Positions 52,037-61,561 of a DNA stretch of 64,000 bases are shown here, one piece after another. The translations under genes were made by a program, and so were the position numbers. Below the pieces are notes generated by a model, which saw only the letters and a list, made by a program, of their open reading frames with translations, did no database searches and had not been told where the DNA came from. Within the stretch, counting starts at the first letter, position 1. Each line of letters starts with the position of its first letter. Origin of the DNA: Marinobacter maritimus (GTDB taxonomy: Bacteria; Pseudomonadota; Gammaproteobacteria; Pseudomonadales; Oleiphilaceae); contig NZ_VCGW01000004.1 in the NCBI RefSeq assembly GCF_007671675.1, positions 124,001-188,000 on the forward strand, given 5' to 3'.

Positions 52037-52738
52037 ATGGCAAATAGCCCCACAGAAAACCCCGTTATGTTGATCACCGGCGCATCTTCCGGCATTGGTG
52101 CTGCAACGGCCCGGGCGGCAGCCAAAGAAGGTTATCGCCTAGTTCTGGCAGCCCGCTCGGCAGACAAACTAGAAGCTCTGAGGGCTGAACTCGGTGGTGA
52201 CGGCGAAGTGCTGATTGTCGAGTGTGATGTACAGAAGGGTGACGACCAGAAAGCGATGGTTGCGCAGGCCCTGAAAAAGTTTGGTCGCCTGGACAGTGTG
52301 TTTGCCAACGCTGGCCGGGGAGGGGAGCCGGGCGGCTTCAGTGAAGCCGATCCGGATGTCTGGAAAGATATGATTCTCACCAATATTTACGGGGTTGGCC
52401 TGACCATTCAGCATTGCCTGCCGGCACTTCGTAAAAGCAAGGGACACTTGTTGCTGACAGGCTCTGCGGCGGGCAGGGTTTCGATTCCCGGTTCGATGTA
52501 CAGCGCGACCAAATGGGCTGTTTCGGCTATCGGTTATAACGTAAGGGAAGAGTTGCGAGGTTCCGGGGTGCGGGTAACCTTGATAGAGCCTGGTATGGTC
52601 GATACGCCATTTTTCGATAAACCGCCGGCTCACGCGCTGATGCCAGACGACATTGCCCGCGCGGTGATCTATGCCGTGTCCCAGCCTTCTCATGTGGATG
52701 TAAATGAAATTCTGGTGCGGCCAACGCCCGCGGAGTAG
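52037..52738 (+). CDS. Short-chain dehydrogenase/reductase
   Basis: 233 residues with TGASSGIGAATA at the N-terminus, NAGRG, catalytic Ser in LLTGSAAGRVS, YSATK, and a short C-terminal segment. YdfG/serine-dehydrogenase-like shape. It oxidises or reduces a small hydroxy/keto substrate with NAD(P). AAAGGAG precedes ATG 52037. It converges with rluF with 29 bases between. Confidence 0.88.
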   Translation: MANSPTENPVMLITGASSGIGAATARAAAKEGYRLVLAARSADKLEALRAELGGDGEVLIVECDVQKGDDQKAMVAQALKKFGRLDSVFANAGRGGEPGGFSEADPDVWKDMILTNIYGVGLTIQHCLPALRKSKGHLLLTGSAAGRVSIPGSMYSATKWAVSAIGYNVREELRGSGVRVTLIEPGMVDTPFFDKPPAHALMPDDIARAVIYAVSQPSHVDVNEILVRPTPAE

Positions 52739-52767
52739 GAAAAACAGCCAGGCACGTGCAGCATTGC

Positions 52768-53718
52768 CTATCGCTTAACGCTGCGCTGCCGTGGCTTTCC
52801 GGCTTTGGGACGCTTTGACGATTTGGGCTTTTTCCCGCTGTCAGGCTTGGCCCCAGGTGGTTTTGGCCTGGCTCCGGGAGCTTTAGGCCCGGTTCGGTGG
52901 CCAGATCCCGGTGGCTTGGGCGATTGATTTAAAGAACTTTTGGGTTTACCTGCGGGCTTCTTTTTTGCAGCTGCAGGCTTACCCGGCGCGACATCAGACG
53001 ATGAATCACGAATCGCCTCAAACAGGCCCGCCAACTCCTTTTCTGTAAGATCCCGCCACTGGCCCACTGTCAGCCCTTTCAGGTTGACGTTCATAATGCG
53101 AACGCGTTCCAGTCGGGTAACTTCAAATCCGAAATGCTCGCTCATTCTGCGAATCTGGCGGTTCAGCCCTTGTACCAGCGTTATGCGAAATACAAAGCGG
53201 CTCTCCTGCTCCACTTTGCACTTTTTGGTCATGGTGCCGAGGATGGGTACGCCTCCAGCCATGCCTTGAATAAACGATTTGGTGATGGGCTTGTCGACCG
53301 TGACAACATATTCTTTTTCATGATTGTTGCCAGCGCGCAGGATTTTATTCACCAGGTCGCCGTTGCTGGTCATAAAAATCAGACCCTGTGAATCCTTATC
53401 AAGGCGCCCAATCGGAAAAATACGCGTACTGTGGCCAACAAAGCGCTGAATGTTGTACTTTTCCGCATCATCGGTGGTGCTGACTATGCCCACTGGTTTG
53501 TTAAGCGCTATGAAGACCAGATCTTCTTCCGCTCGGGGCTCAATTATCTGGCCGTTCACCCTGACGGTATCCATGGGTAATACCTGATCGCCCACGCTGG
53601 CCCGCTTGCCATTAATATAGACCTGGCCCTGCTCAATGTAGCGGTCAGCCTCCCGGCGTGAACACATGCCACTTTCGCTGACGTATTTATTAAGACGGGT
53701 GGAGTGATTTTTGGTCAT
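52768..53718 (-). CDS. rluF: 23S rRNA pseudouridine synthase RluF with extended basic tail
   Basis: 316 residues. N-terminal S4 domain ([18 protein letters not shown]), catalytic Asp107 in [11 protein letters not shown], and [13 protein letters not shown], fitting RluF, which modifies U2604 of 23S rRNA. After about residue 240 comes a 75-residue low-complexity Lys/Pro/Gly tail ([34 protein letters not shown]), which probably binds RNA. The tail is longer than the core enzyme needs. Confidence 0.92.
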   Translation of the reverse strand: MTKNHSTRLNKYVSESGMCSRREADRYIEQGQVYINGKRASVGDQVLPMDTVRVNGQIIEPRAEEDLVFIALNKPVGIVSTTDDAEKYNIQRFVGHSTRIFPIGRLDKDSQGLIFMTSNGDLVNKILRAGNNHEKEYVVTVDKPITKSFIQGMAGGVPILGTMTKKCKVEQESRFVFRITLVQGLNRQIRRMSEHFGFEVTRLERVRIMNVNLKGLTVGQWRDLTEKELAGLFEAIRDSSSDVAPGKPAAAKKKPAGKPKSSLNQSPKPPGSGHRTGPKAPGARPKPPGAKPDSGKKPKSSKRPKAGKPRQRSVKR

Positions 53719-53837
53719 CGATTGTCCGGTCGTGTATCTGGGTCAAGGCATCATAACAGGCGAAAGCCTATCGATTCGCGCTTTGGTATCGAGTCTGCCA
53801 TTATTCCCGGGTTTGAGCTTGCGGTGCTGGAGAATGC

Positions 53838-54530
53838 ATGCAAAAACCATCGGCAGAGGCAGTAATAACACCTGAAAGCAGAGTTTGTGAAGGCGCAGTC
53901 TGCAGCGTTTGCGAGCGGGGTGTGCTTGCCAGTTTTCGGAGCGTAGAGGGGTGGGAATATTTGCGCTGCCCGCACTGCGAAGCGACGCTTATGGCGCAGG
54001 CGAACTGGCTTGCGCCGGACGAGGAGCGGGCGGTTTACGATCTCCATGATAATCGCCCGGAAGACCCGGGTTATCGGGCCTTTCTCGAAAAGCTTGCCTT
54101 GCCGTTGCTTGATCGTATTCCCCCCGGCGCTTCAGGGTTGGATTTCGGTTGTGGGCCAGGCCCCGCGCTTGCCGATATGCTGCAAGATGCAGGGATGGAG
54201 GTGGTGCTTTACGATCCTTTTTTCTACCCCTCCCAGTCAGCGCTGAACCATCAGTATGATTTTATTACCTGCACAGAGGTGGTCGAGCACCTGCATCACC
54301 CGGCGAAGGTCTTCGGTCAACTGGATGGCTTATTAAAGCCCGGAGGGTGGCTTGGCGTAATGACCTGTTTCCAGACCAGCGATGACCGGTTTGATAACTG
54401 GCATTACCGGCGGGATCCCACCCACGTTGTATTTTATCGTGAGGTGACACTGGCGCTTATTGCGGAACGCTGGGGCTGGACAATGATTGTGCCCCGAAAA
54501 GACGTGGCAATTTTCCATAAGCCGTTATGA
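53838..54530 (+). CDS. Zinc-ribbon class I SAM-dependent methyltransferase
   Basis: 230 residues. N-terminal zinc ribbon (CSVC at 22-25 and CPHC at 44-47), then a Rossmann methyltransferase with GLDFGCGPGPA at 100-110, YDPFF, and FITCTEVVEHLHHP. Family members resemble methyltransferases acting on rRNA, tRNA or lipids; the target cannot be inferred. It starts 119 bases from the divergent rluF. Confidence 0.82.
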   Translation: MQKPSAEAVITPESRVCEGAVCSVCERGVLASFRSVEGWEYLRCPHCEATLMAQANWLAPDEERAVYDLHDNRPEDPGYRAFLEKLALPLLDRIPPGASGLDFGCGPGPALADMLQDAGMEVVLYDPFFYPSQSALNHQYDFITCTEVVEHLHHPAKVFGQLDGLLKPGGWLGVMTCFQTSDDRFDNWHYRRDPTHVVFYREVTLALIAERWGWTMIVPRKDVAIFHKPL

Positions 54531-54531
54531 A

Positions 54532-54560
54532 AACCGGGGGCAATTGAAGCGCCCCCGGTT
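54532..54560 (-). terminator. Intrinsic terminator of the atoE gene
   Basis: A perfect 10-base stem (54532-54541 and 54551-54560, AACCGGGGGC) with a 9-base loop. On the minus strand the stem is followed by a TTTTC run, so it ends the converging transporter transcript; on the plus strand no T-run follows. Confidence 0.7.
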
Positions 54561-54579
54561 GTGCTTGGCAACCGAACAC

Positions 54580-55887
54580 TTATAGCCAGGTGAGACCCAC
54601 GCTGATGATCACGCCCGTGATTATTAACAGCATGAGGCAATAGCCCATAATGTCCTTGGCTTTTAGCCCTGCAATAGCGAGTACCGGCAATGCCCAGAAG
54701 GGCTGCAGAAGGTTGGTCCAGGCATCGCCCCAGGCCACGGCCATGGCCACTCGTGGAATGCTTGCGCCAAGCTCTTGAGCTGCAGGAAGCATGACCGGCG
54801 CCTGCACGGCCCACTGACCTCCACCGGAGGGTACAAATATGTTCACCAGCCCTGCGCTGATAAAGCTCCAGAACGGCAGACTCTCCGCCGTTGCCATGGA
54901 GACAAAGCCGGAGGAAATGCTGGCTGCCAGGCCCGAAGCTGTCATCACGCCCATGATCCCGGCATAGAACGGGAACTGTATAACGATGCCTGAGCCACCT
55001 TTGACCGCTTCATGCAGGCTACCGAGCAGTCTTTTCGGTGTTTGGTGCAGAATGATCGCCAGGAACAGGAACATGAAATTCACAATATTCAGGTTCAGGC
55101 CGCCACCGTTCATAAAATACTGAAAAATGAACGCCAGGCCGCTGAAGCCAACCAGCCAGGCCAGTACCCGGCTGTTTTCGAGGTGGTCTGCAGGGCGGTT
55201 TATAATAACGGTGGTATCAGGCTCATCATCAAGTACCGCAGGATCGACATAGGTGCTCTCTTCTTCTGAGGGCAACATCAGGCGGTTCACCATGGGAACA
55301 ACAATAAACAGTGCCACAATGATCGCCAGGTTAAAGAATGCGAAGATGGTTTCGCCGGTGCCAATTACGCCGATCATGTCTGCGGTAAAGTGCCCGTCAG
55401 TCGCGATAACCAGAGGAATTGAGCCGGCCAGGCCACCGTGCCATACGATAAAGCCAGAGTACGCGCTGGCAATCAGCAATGGGTAGTGGACTCTGACTTG
55501 CCGGGCCAGTGCCTTTGCGAAGAGGGCGCCAACGACAAGGCCGAATCCCCAGTTAATCCAGCTGGCAATAAGCGCGACGAAGGTCACCAGAACAATCGCC
55601 TGGCCAGGCGTACTGGCGAGGGCAGCAATGCGGTTGAGTATTCCCCGGACCAACGGCGTGCTGGCAAGCATAAACCCGGTAACCAGAACGAGCAGCATCT
55701 GCATTGAGAAGGTAAGCAGGTTCCAGAATCCGTTACCCCACATCTCAATCACTGCCATGGGGCCATGGCCTTCAAACACCATCGCGGCGACGAAAGCGAA
55801 CAGGGTTAGAATCAGTACGAAGATATACGGGTCTGGCAGGTATTTGTCGACCAGACTGACCATTGGTCGTGCAGCTCTGTCTAGCAT
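54580..55887 (-). CDS. Short-chain fatty-acid transporter (AtoE family)
   Basis: 435 residues from ATG 55887, with AAGGAG seven bases upstream. Ten or more membrane helices with loops containing WINWGFGLVVGALFAK and PSGGGQWAVQAPVM, the AtoE signature. It imports butyrate, acetoacetate or similar acids. No atoDAB neighbours. It belongs functionally with the many acyl-CoA enzymes of this window. Its terminator lies downstream at 54532-54560. Confidence 0.9.
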   Translation of the reverse strand: MLDRAARPMVSLVDKYLPDPYIFVLILTLFAFVAAMVFEGHGPMAVIEMWGNGFWNLLTFSMQMLLVLVTGFMLASTPLVRGILNRIAALASTPGQAIVLVTFVALIASWINWGFGLVVGALFAKALARQVRVHYPLLIASAYSGFIVWHGGLAGSIPLVIATDGHFTADMIGVIGTGETIFAFFNLAIIVALFIVVPMVNRLMLPSEEESTYVDPAVLDDEPDTTVIINRPADHLENSRVLAWLVGFSGLAFIFQYFMNGGGLNLNIVNFMFLFLAIILHQTPKRLLGSLHEAVKGGSGIVIQFPFYAGIMGVMTASGLAASISSGFVSMATAESLPFWSFISAGLVNIFVPSGGGQWAVQAPVMLPAAQELGASIPRVAMAVAWGDAWTNLLQPFWALPVLAIAGLKAKDIMGYCLMLLIITGVIISVGLTWL

Positions 55888-56027
55888 TTTTATCTCCTTG
55901 TTTTTATTAAAGTTGGCAAAGAGGAGCATAGGCGCTTGTGAGCTGAAAGCCAAGCTGGACGAAAAAAGTATAGAGATACTATTAGTGAGGAGGTTGTATA
56001 CAGCCAGAACAAGGCTGTATTGCCTGC

Positions 56028-57476
56028 TCAGAAGGTAGAAAGCCCGGTTGCTTCCATCAGGCGGTAACGCCAGTAACGGAGCGTCGAATCGTCGGCCCAG
56101 TGTTCATAGGGAAGGCTCATGACAGGATCGCTGCCGGGGCCGGATTGCCACTGCCGTTCGAAAAAATTGACCGCTTTAGTGGCTACTTCAGAATTCGATG
56201 GAACGGAAACCCACACATCGGTTTCGAGGTTAAGATCGTCCAGGTTGCGCCGTGTGAAGTTGGCTGAGCCCAGCAATAGTTCAGTAGGGCCTGCCAACGG
56301 ACGCAGGGTCAGTAACTTGCTATGGCATTGCTCGCCGAGCGTGTTGCACCAGCGTACAGGAATACCCGCGTTGTGAAGTTCCAGAGCCACCTGTCGATTG
56401 GGTATGCCACTTTTTTGATGACCGAAAGCTTCATTGTTGGCGTCGAGAAGTACGCGCAGTTTTGCGCCTCGTTTATGGGCGTCGATCAGGGCGGCAACGA
56501 TATCCCGGTGTGAAAGGTAGAAAAATGCGAGGTCGAGTTGGCTTCCGCTCTGGGCTCCGGAGATCATCCGAAGTGCCGAATCCAGAATGGCTGATTCCGT
56601 TTTTACCGCAATCTTGCCAGCATTATTATGCTGACCAGTTGCTTGACCGATACCGGCCTCACTGACCAGCCTGTCCAGTGCAGGATTGGACTGACCGGAC
56701 AGGGCCAGCATCGCTTGCTCACTCTTCAGGACATCGGTGACCGCCGGGCCGGTAAAGCTGATGGCAATGTTGCTGTGACGGCTGCTGCCATCGTGCGGAT
56801 TCGCTGAGGTTATAAGGGCGCGCAATGTTTCCCCTTCATCAGCCACCAGAACTTTTCGATGGTTTGCTTTGAAGTTGGGGAGTGCAAGATAGCTGCGAAT
56901 GGTAACAGGTTGCTCCCCCAAGGCATTCGGGAGCCAGCCACCTTCGGGATTATTACCGAACCACTGACAGCATAGTCGCCAGATTGCAGACCAGGCCGGG
57001 TTGCTGTCACGCAGCGGCTGCAGGTTGGTTTCGGTTACCGGAATGCCTGCCTGGCGCAGTGCCTGAAACCAGGGCGAAACAGAGCCTCCGTAAAGCGTGT
57101 TCAGTGGATCCGAGATAACCACAACCTCAAGCTCCGGCTGTTCGGCCTTGCGGCTGACCAGTGCCTCCGTAAGCTGTTGTGACAGAGGTCGATGCTCTAC
57201 GTCTGCAGGGCTACTGCTGTTGAAGAGGAACATGTCGATCAGCACGAAGGATTTGGCTTGGCCAATGAGGCGAAGGATTTCGTCGAAAATCTCATGGTCG
57301 CGGGTTTCTGAACCATCGTTGTGGTGATAGGTCGCGTCCACCAGTATTAACGCGTCGTTCAGGGGAAGTGCGTCACCGTTGTGGCTGATGCCGTGAGGCA
57401 GGGGCTTATAGGCATGGTAAAAGCCCACGCCGACAAGTGTCAGAACAATGAGTGCGAACACTACCTTTAGCGACAT
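56028..57476 (-). CDS. Phospholipase D-like protein
   Basis: 482 residues with an N-terminal membrane anchor (LKVVFALIVLTLVGVGFYHAY). Two PLD repeats: the first, ANHRKVLVADEG, keeps H-K-D; the second, QCHSKLLTLR, has His and Lys but Arg where the motif's Asp is expected. It resembles cardiolipin-synthase-like and phosphatidylserine-synthase-like exported PLDs. Activity on a phospholipid or nucleic acid in the periplasm is possible. Next gene (GATase) starts 761 bases after on the same strand. Confidence 0.85.
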   Translation of the reverse strand: MSLKVVFALIVLTLVGVGFYHAYKPLPHGISHNGDALPLNDALILVDATYHHNDGSETRDHEIFDEILRLIGQAKSFVLIDMFLFNSSSPADVEHRPLSQQLTEALVSRKAEQPELEVVVISDPLNTLYGGSVSPWFQALRQAGIPVTETNLQPLRDSNPAWSAIWRLCCQWFGNNPEGGWLPNALGEQPVTIRSYLALPNFKANHRKVLVADEGETLRALITSANPHDGSSRHSNIAISFTGPAVTDVLKSEQAMLALSGQSNPALDRLVSEAGIGQATGQHNNAGKIAVKTESAILDSALRMISGAQSGSQLDLAFFYLSHRDIVAALIDAHKRGAKLRVLLDANNEAFGHQKSGIPNRQVALELHNAGIPVRWCNTLGEQCHSKLLTLRPLAGPTELLLGSANFTRRNLDDLNLETDVWVSVPSNSEVATKAVNFFERQWQSGPGSDPVMSLPYEHWADDSTLRYWRYRLMEATGLSTF

Positions 57477-57502
57477 AAGAGCTCAGTATTCCCGGTGCGG
57501 CT

Positions 57503-58237
57503 TCAGCGGATTTTGCTTTCAAGGACCAGTGCGGAGAAACGCTCCAGTAACCCGGATGCCTCCGGCGCGCGAACCACCGAATCTATCATCGCTTGCGAGT
57601 CGAACCCTTCGCGTTCCAGATCTGGCGCCTGCACACCCAGATAGGCTCTCATGATGGCATCCGTAAATTCCGGGTGGAATTGCACGCCCCAGGCGTATTT
57701 GCCCACCCGAAACGCCTGATGTGGCTCAAATTCGTTGCGGCCAAGCAGGACGGCGCCTTGTGGAAGGCTTAGCACGGTCTGTTTATGGGTGAGCTGCGCA
57801 CGGAAGCTGTCAGGCATGCCGCGAAACAAAGGGTCATCCTTGGCGCTGTTTAGCAGTTCGACGCGATGGGTGCCGCTCTCACGACCACCCGGATGATAGC
57901 CGACCTCACCACCTAAAGCGTGTGCCAGAAGCTGGTGCCCATAGCATACGCCAAGCAACGGAACTGCCTTGTCAACAACCCGTGTCAGCCATAGCGCTGC
58001 GTTTTCGCTCCAGGGTTCGCGATCACTGACCATGGCTGGGGAGCCCGTTACGACAACGCCGTCCCAGTCGGTCGGGTCGCCCGGTAACTCTCCGGCTACC
58101 GTATTAATCACGGTAATGTCCAGCCGTGGTGACAGCCCCCTCACGAACCACTCCTCAAAATCACCGAACTGTTCTTTGAGGCCCGGATAAGTGCTGCCTG
58201 TTTTAAGGATCACCACTTTCGGGTTTGGCTGGCTCAC
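57503..58237 (-). CDS. Class I glutamine amidotransferase
   Basis: 244 residues from GTG 58237. Catalytic Cys98 (VCYGHQLL), His188 and Glu190 (VQFHPEF), in a GuaA/YbgI-like GATase1 domain without a synthetase domain. It would release ammonia from glutamine for a partner, or act as a stand-alone peptidase-like amidotransferase. Its start overlaps the yebC stop by four bases (GTGA), so the two are translationally coupled. Confidence 0.9.
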   Translation of the reverse strand: MSQPNPKVVILKTGSTYPGLKEQFGDFEEWFVRGLSPRLDITVINTVAGELPGDPTDWDGVVVTGSPAMVSDREPWSENAALWLTRVVDKAVPLLGVCYGHQLLAHALGGEVGYHPGGRESGTHRVELLNSAKDDPLFRGMPDSFRAQLTHKQTVLSLPQGAVLLGRNEFEPHQAFRVGKYAWGVQFHPEFTDAIMRAYLGVQAPDLEREGFDSQAMIDSVVRAPEASGLLERFSALVLESKIR

Positions 58238-58959
58238 TGCTCTGGTAGTTCCGCGTTGTGAAAGATGTTCTGCACGTCGTCCAGTTCGTTCAGCATGTCG
58301 CAGAACTTCTCGAACATGGGAATGTCATCGCCTTCCACCGGTGTTGTGGTTTTCGGCAGGAACTGGATGTCGTCTACGTCGAAGTCAATATCAGCAAATG
58401 TGTCTGTCAGTGCCTGGCGGGCTTTGGCGTATTCGGTGTTTGGTGTGAACACGGTAATCTGGCCGTCTTCATTCTCAATATCGGTAACGTCGACATCTGC
58501 TTCCATCAGGGCTTCAAGCACCGCTTCTTCGTCTTCATTTTTGAATACGAAAATCGCGCTGTGATCAAACATGTGCGCAACGGTACCCGGTGTGCCGATT
58601 TTGGATTTGGTCTTGGTAAATGCCAGGCGAACATCGCCGAACGTGCGATTGGGATTATCAGTAAGGCAGTCCACGATCACCATGCAGTTGCCGGGGCCGT
58701 AGCCTTCATAACGGGCAGGCGAGTAGTCTTCGCCGGCACCACCACGGGCTTTATCAATGGCTTTTTCGATAACGTGTGAAGGTACCTGATCTTTCTTGGC
58801 GCGATCAATCAGACCACGCAGCGACAGATTGCCATCCGGGTCTGTGCCGCCGGACTTGGCGCTCATATAGATTTCGCGCCCGTACTTGCTGTAGACCTTG
58901 GTTTTGGCCTCTGCCGTTTTGGCCATGGATTGTTTGCGATTCTGATAGGCTCTGCCCAT
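58234..58959 (-). CDS. YebC/PmpR-family transcription or translation regulator
   Basis: 241 residues. Family signatures: [19 protein letters not shown] at the N-terminus, [13 protein letters not shown], and [19 protein letters not shown]. YebC proteins relieve ribosome stalling or regulate genes such as quorum-sensing ones (PmpR in Pseudomonas). It is a short YebC paralogue type (MGRAYQNRK) rather than the ruvC-linked one. Upstream of and coupled to the GATase gene. Confidence 0.92.
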   Translation of the reverse strand: MGRAYQNRKQSMAKTAEAKTKVYSKYGREIYMSAKSGGTDPDGNLSLRGLIDRAKKDQVPSHVIEKAIDKARGGAGEDYSPARYEGYGPGNCMVIVDCLTDNPNRTFGDVRLAFTKTKSKIGTPGTVAHMFDHSAIFVFKNEDEEAVLEALMEADVDVTDIENEDGQITVFTPNTEYAKARQALTDTFADIDFDVDDIQFLPKTTTPVEGDDIPMFEKFCDMLNELDDVQNIFHNAELPEQ

Positions 58960-59054
58960 TTTTGCGCTGCCTCATACTTGCTGGGGAAAAGTGCGGATTT
59001 TACGCAAGAATAGCGATTTGGGACAGGCCTATTTGAAGGGCGGCCCCTCAGCGC

Positions 59055-59855
59055 TCAGATGTAATCGGCCGGCACTCGGTAATTGTCCTGCACCATCAAG
59101 TCGATACCGCACTCCATATTGCTGACCCAATTGAGGAATCGGTCAATCATCACGGGGCCCTCGAAGCGTTTCCCGTGCTGTGGGACAATCATTGCAACAT
59201 CCATTTCGCGGATCATGTTTGCCCACAGTCGGCATACCTTTTGCGATGCAATGTAGCGCCGATGGAACCCGATCATGTGGGGGATGTGTCGATCAAAATC
59301 GGTTACCGGCATGTGGTCATCGTCACCGCCCATGGACGCACCAAGATCCCCGGAAAACAGGATTCTTGAGACCGGATCGTAAAACTGCAAGTTGCCGACT
59401 GAGTGCATGAAGTGGGCTGGCAGACACTGGAGGTAGGAGTCCCCGAACCTTACATTAGCCCCTGAGTCGGGAATGCTTATGATGCGGTCGTAAACGCTGC
59501 CGCTGAGCTGATTGGTAACATAGCTGGACACCAGGTGAGGGAGGAATCTGGCCCACAGCTTTGAGGTCACAATTTTCGCATTGGTATGGACAATCCAGCG
59601 GTCAATGGCGCCGATGATGTCAGGGTCCTGGTGCGACGCAAATACAAAAGCCATGTCTTTGATGTTCATGAACTTGGACGCAGCCACGGCAAGCGGGGTA
59701 TAGGTCAGATCGCCGCCAGGATCGATCAGCGCTTCTTGCTTGCCGTCAACGATCAGGAACTGGTTGGACTGGACACCTTCGCCGGTGACGAGGGAATCGA
59801 ACATCAGGCACTTATGGTGCCCGTTATCAAACAGGACAATGGGGTTGTTTGCCAT
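59055..59855 (-). CDS. ODP-type metallo-beta-lactamase-fold protein (FprA-like diiron domain)
   Basis: 266 residues from ATG 59855, chosen for GCGGAG seven bases upstream. The MBL active-site motif is replaced by HQDPD (His75, Asp77, Asp79), the oxygen-binding diiron (ODP) variant, with HFMHSVGN, FSGDLGAS and QHGKRFEG completing the metal site. It lacks a flavodoxin domain, unlike flavodiiron NO/O2 reductases. Possibly an O2 or NO sensor or scavenger; biochemical role unknown. Confidence 0.85.
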   Translation of the reverse strand: MANNPIVLFDNGHHKCLMFDSLVTGEGVQSNQFLIVDGKQEALIDPGGDLTYTPLAVAASKFMNIKDMAFVFASHQDPDIIGAIDRWIVHTNAKIVTSKLWARFLPHLVSSYVTNQLSGSVYDRIISIPDSGANVRFGDSYLQCLPAHFMHSVGNLQFYDPVSRILFSGDLGASMGGDDDHMPVTDFDRHIPHMIGFHRRYIASQKVCRLWANMIREMDVAMIVPQHGKRFEGPVMIDRFLNWVSNMECGIDLMVQDNYRVPADYI

Positions 59856-60001
59856 CTTGATCTCCGCAGAATGAGAACCGACTGGGGTGGCCGGATAATG
59901 CAAGTTGCGCGGAGGGTACAAAATAGTTGGGTAACGGCAGTTGCTTCAGGTCAATAATCTGATATCCATCAAGTAATGTTTTGTTTCGCCCGATCCCGCG
60001 G

Positions 60002-60430
60002 CTAGGCCAGCCGCGGTACCTTCTTGATGCCACGGCGAATAGCCCATTCCAGGCCAGCACCCACCAGCTTTCCGGTAAACGGCACGATGTCGTCGAATGA
60101 AATGCGGTAGCGCACGCGAGTGAGCCCCTCTGGTGTATCTTCAAAGCGAATGCGGCCCAGGTGATTTCGAATCGGGCTGAAGCTGATGATGGTGTACTCA
60201 ATCAGTGAGTTCGGTTCGAAACTGGTTATGGTTTCTTCCAGCCCAATTGGGCCGATGCCAATTCGGCGTACTGAACCCAAACCGTTTGGGTTAGCCTGAT
60301 CGCTGTCCTTTATGCGCTTCACGGGTGCCCCGAGGAGTTTTCCGAAGCGTTGGTGATCAGCAAACAGAGCAAAAACCTTGTTGCGAGGTACGTCGAAGGT
60401 TTCATTGATTTCGAAGGTATGTGTGGCCAT
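60002..60430 (-). CDS. SRPBCC-family lipid-binding-fold protein
   Basis: 142 residues of the START/Bet v1-like fold: FEINETFDVPRNKVFALFAD at the N-terminus and VRYRISFDDIVPFTGKLVG near the end. Binds a hydrophobic ligand in a large pocket in known members. It lies between the ODP gene and the AraC regulator on the same strand, without an obvious operon link. Function unknown. Confidence 0.83.
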   Translation of the reverse strand: MATHTFEINETFDVPRNKVFALFADHQRFGKLLGAPVKRIKDSDQANPNGLGSVRRIGIGPIGLEETITSFEPNSLIEYTIISFSPIRNHLGRIRFEDTPEGLTRVRYRISFDDIVPFTGKLVGAGLEWAIRRGIKKVPRLA

Positions 60431-60500
60431 CAGGATGCTCTTTTGTTGTCTTTCAAACCAAGACTAACGGTTTGGGCTCTACAACAAAAGTCGTAGTTGG

Positions 60501-61376
60501 TTAGTGTCTTGGAGTATGCCGGTAATCCCTTGGGGATTGCCCCATCACTTTTTTGAACAGTCGAGAGAAATAATAAGCGTCGTCATAGCCAAGGCGATGG
60601 CTTATTTCTGTAAATCTCAGGTTCGTAGCATCCAGCATCTGACACGCTCTTTCCACTTTCAGATGAAGAAAGTGCTGGATGGGTGATGTCCCGGTTTGTT
60701 CCCGGTAGCGCGTCGCAAAATGTGCCGGGGAAAGCCCTGCGAGGTCGGCAAGCTGCTCCAGAGTAATGCGTTCATCAAGGTGTTCACGCATATAGTTGTT
60801 GATGATATCCAGTTCGGCCTGCCGTTTGTGGCCGGTTTCGTCTACGCTGATCGGGACTGCAGTCAGCAGTTGCCGCAGGCGGTTGGCGGCGTGAATCAAA
60901 CCGCGGGCGCGAAAACCCGTCTGGCGAACAGAAAGCAAACCGTTGAAGTCCACCAGCAGTCTGGGTTGTCGCCCCAGATGACGGATTGGCGTGGAATCAT
61001 CAAACCCCATGTAATGGCGAAATTCGTCCGCCAGCGGCCCGGTGTAATGCACCCAGTGAATGGTCCAGGGGTTCTTGGGGTCAGCTGTATAACGGTGGTT
61101 CGCTCCTGCGGGCAACAACAGGAGATCTCCCGCTTCCAGCATATGAGCTTCGCCTTTCACGTTCAAAAATGCCTTTCCCTCTGTGCAGTAAATCAAAAGA
61201 TTGTCGCGGTGGTGCTCCCGGTGCATATGATGGCCAGTCGCCCGGCGGTAATGGCCAAAGGCCAGAGGGTAGAGGTCGCGGGTCAGGGGGTGTTCAGACA
61301 AAAGCCTGATGATTGGGGCGGGCACAACATAGCGTATGCTGTCCTTGGGTACCGGCCACTGGGAGGTCTGTGCCAT
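60501..61376 (-). CDS. AraC-family regulator (MmsR-like)
   Basis: 291 residues. N-terminal cupin effector domain (PAPIIRLLSEHPLTRDLYP, then HHMHREHHRDNLLIYC) and a C-terminal double helix-turn-helix (LDERITLEQLADLAGLSP, LRFTEISHRLGYDDAYYFSR, quoted in parts). Divergent from mmsA with 185 bases between the starts, matching the mmsR/mmsA arrangement of Pseudomonas, where valine metabolites activate mmsAB. Confidence 0.88.
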   Translation of the reverse strand: MAQTSQWPVPKDSIRYVVPAPIIRLLSEHPLTRDLYPLAFGHYRRATGHHMHREHHRDNLLIYCTEGKAFLNVKGEAHMLEAGDLLLLPAGANHRYTADPKNPWTIHWVHYTGPLADEFRHYMGFDDSTPIRHLGRQPRLLVDFNGLLSVRQTGFRARGLIHAANRLRQLLTAVPISVDETGHKRQAELDIINNYMREHLDERITLEQLADLAGLSPAHFATRYREQTGTSPIQHFLHLKVERACQMLDATNLRFTEISHRLGYDDAYYFSRLFKKVMGQSPRDYRHTPRH

Positions 61377-61561
61377 ATTTTTCGCTGCCGTTTATTTTGT
61401 TGTAATCGAAAGATAGTCCATTAAGTGCGAAATTTAGTCAATCTTCAAGTGCCGGGCGGCGTGCTATGGTCTTACCATACATTGTCAAAGCGCCGAGCAT
61501 ACATTGCGAATGCCTCGGGGCTTTGGCCTGCTCTCGCACAACAACAAACAGGGATATCGAG

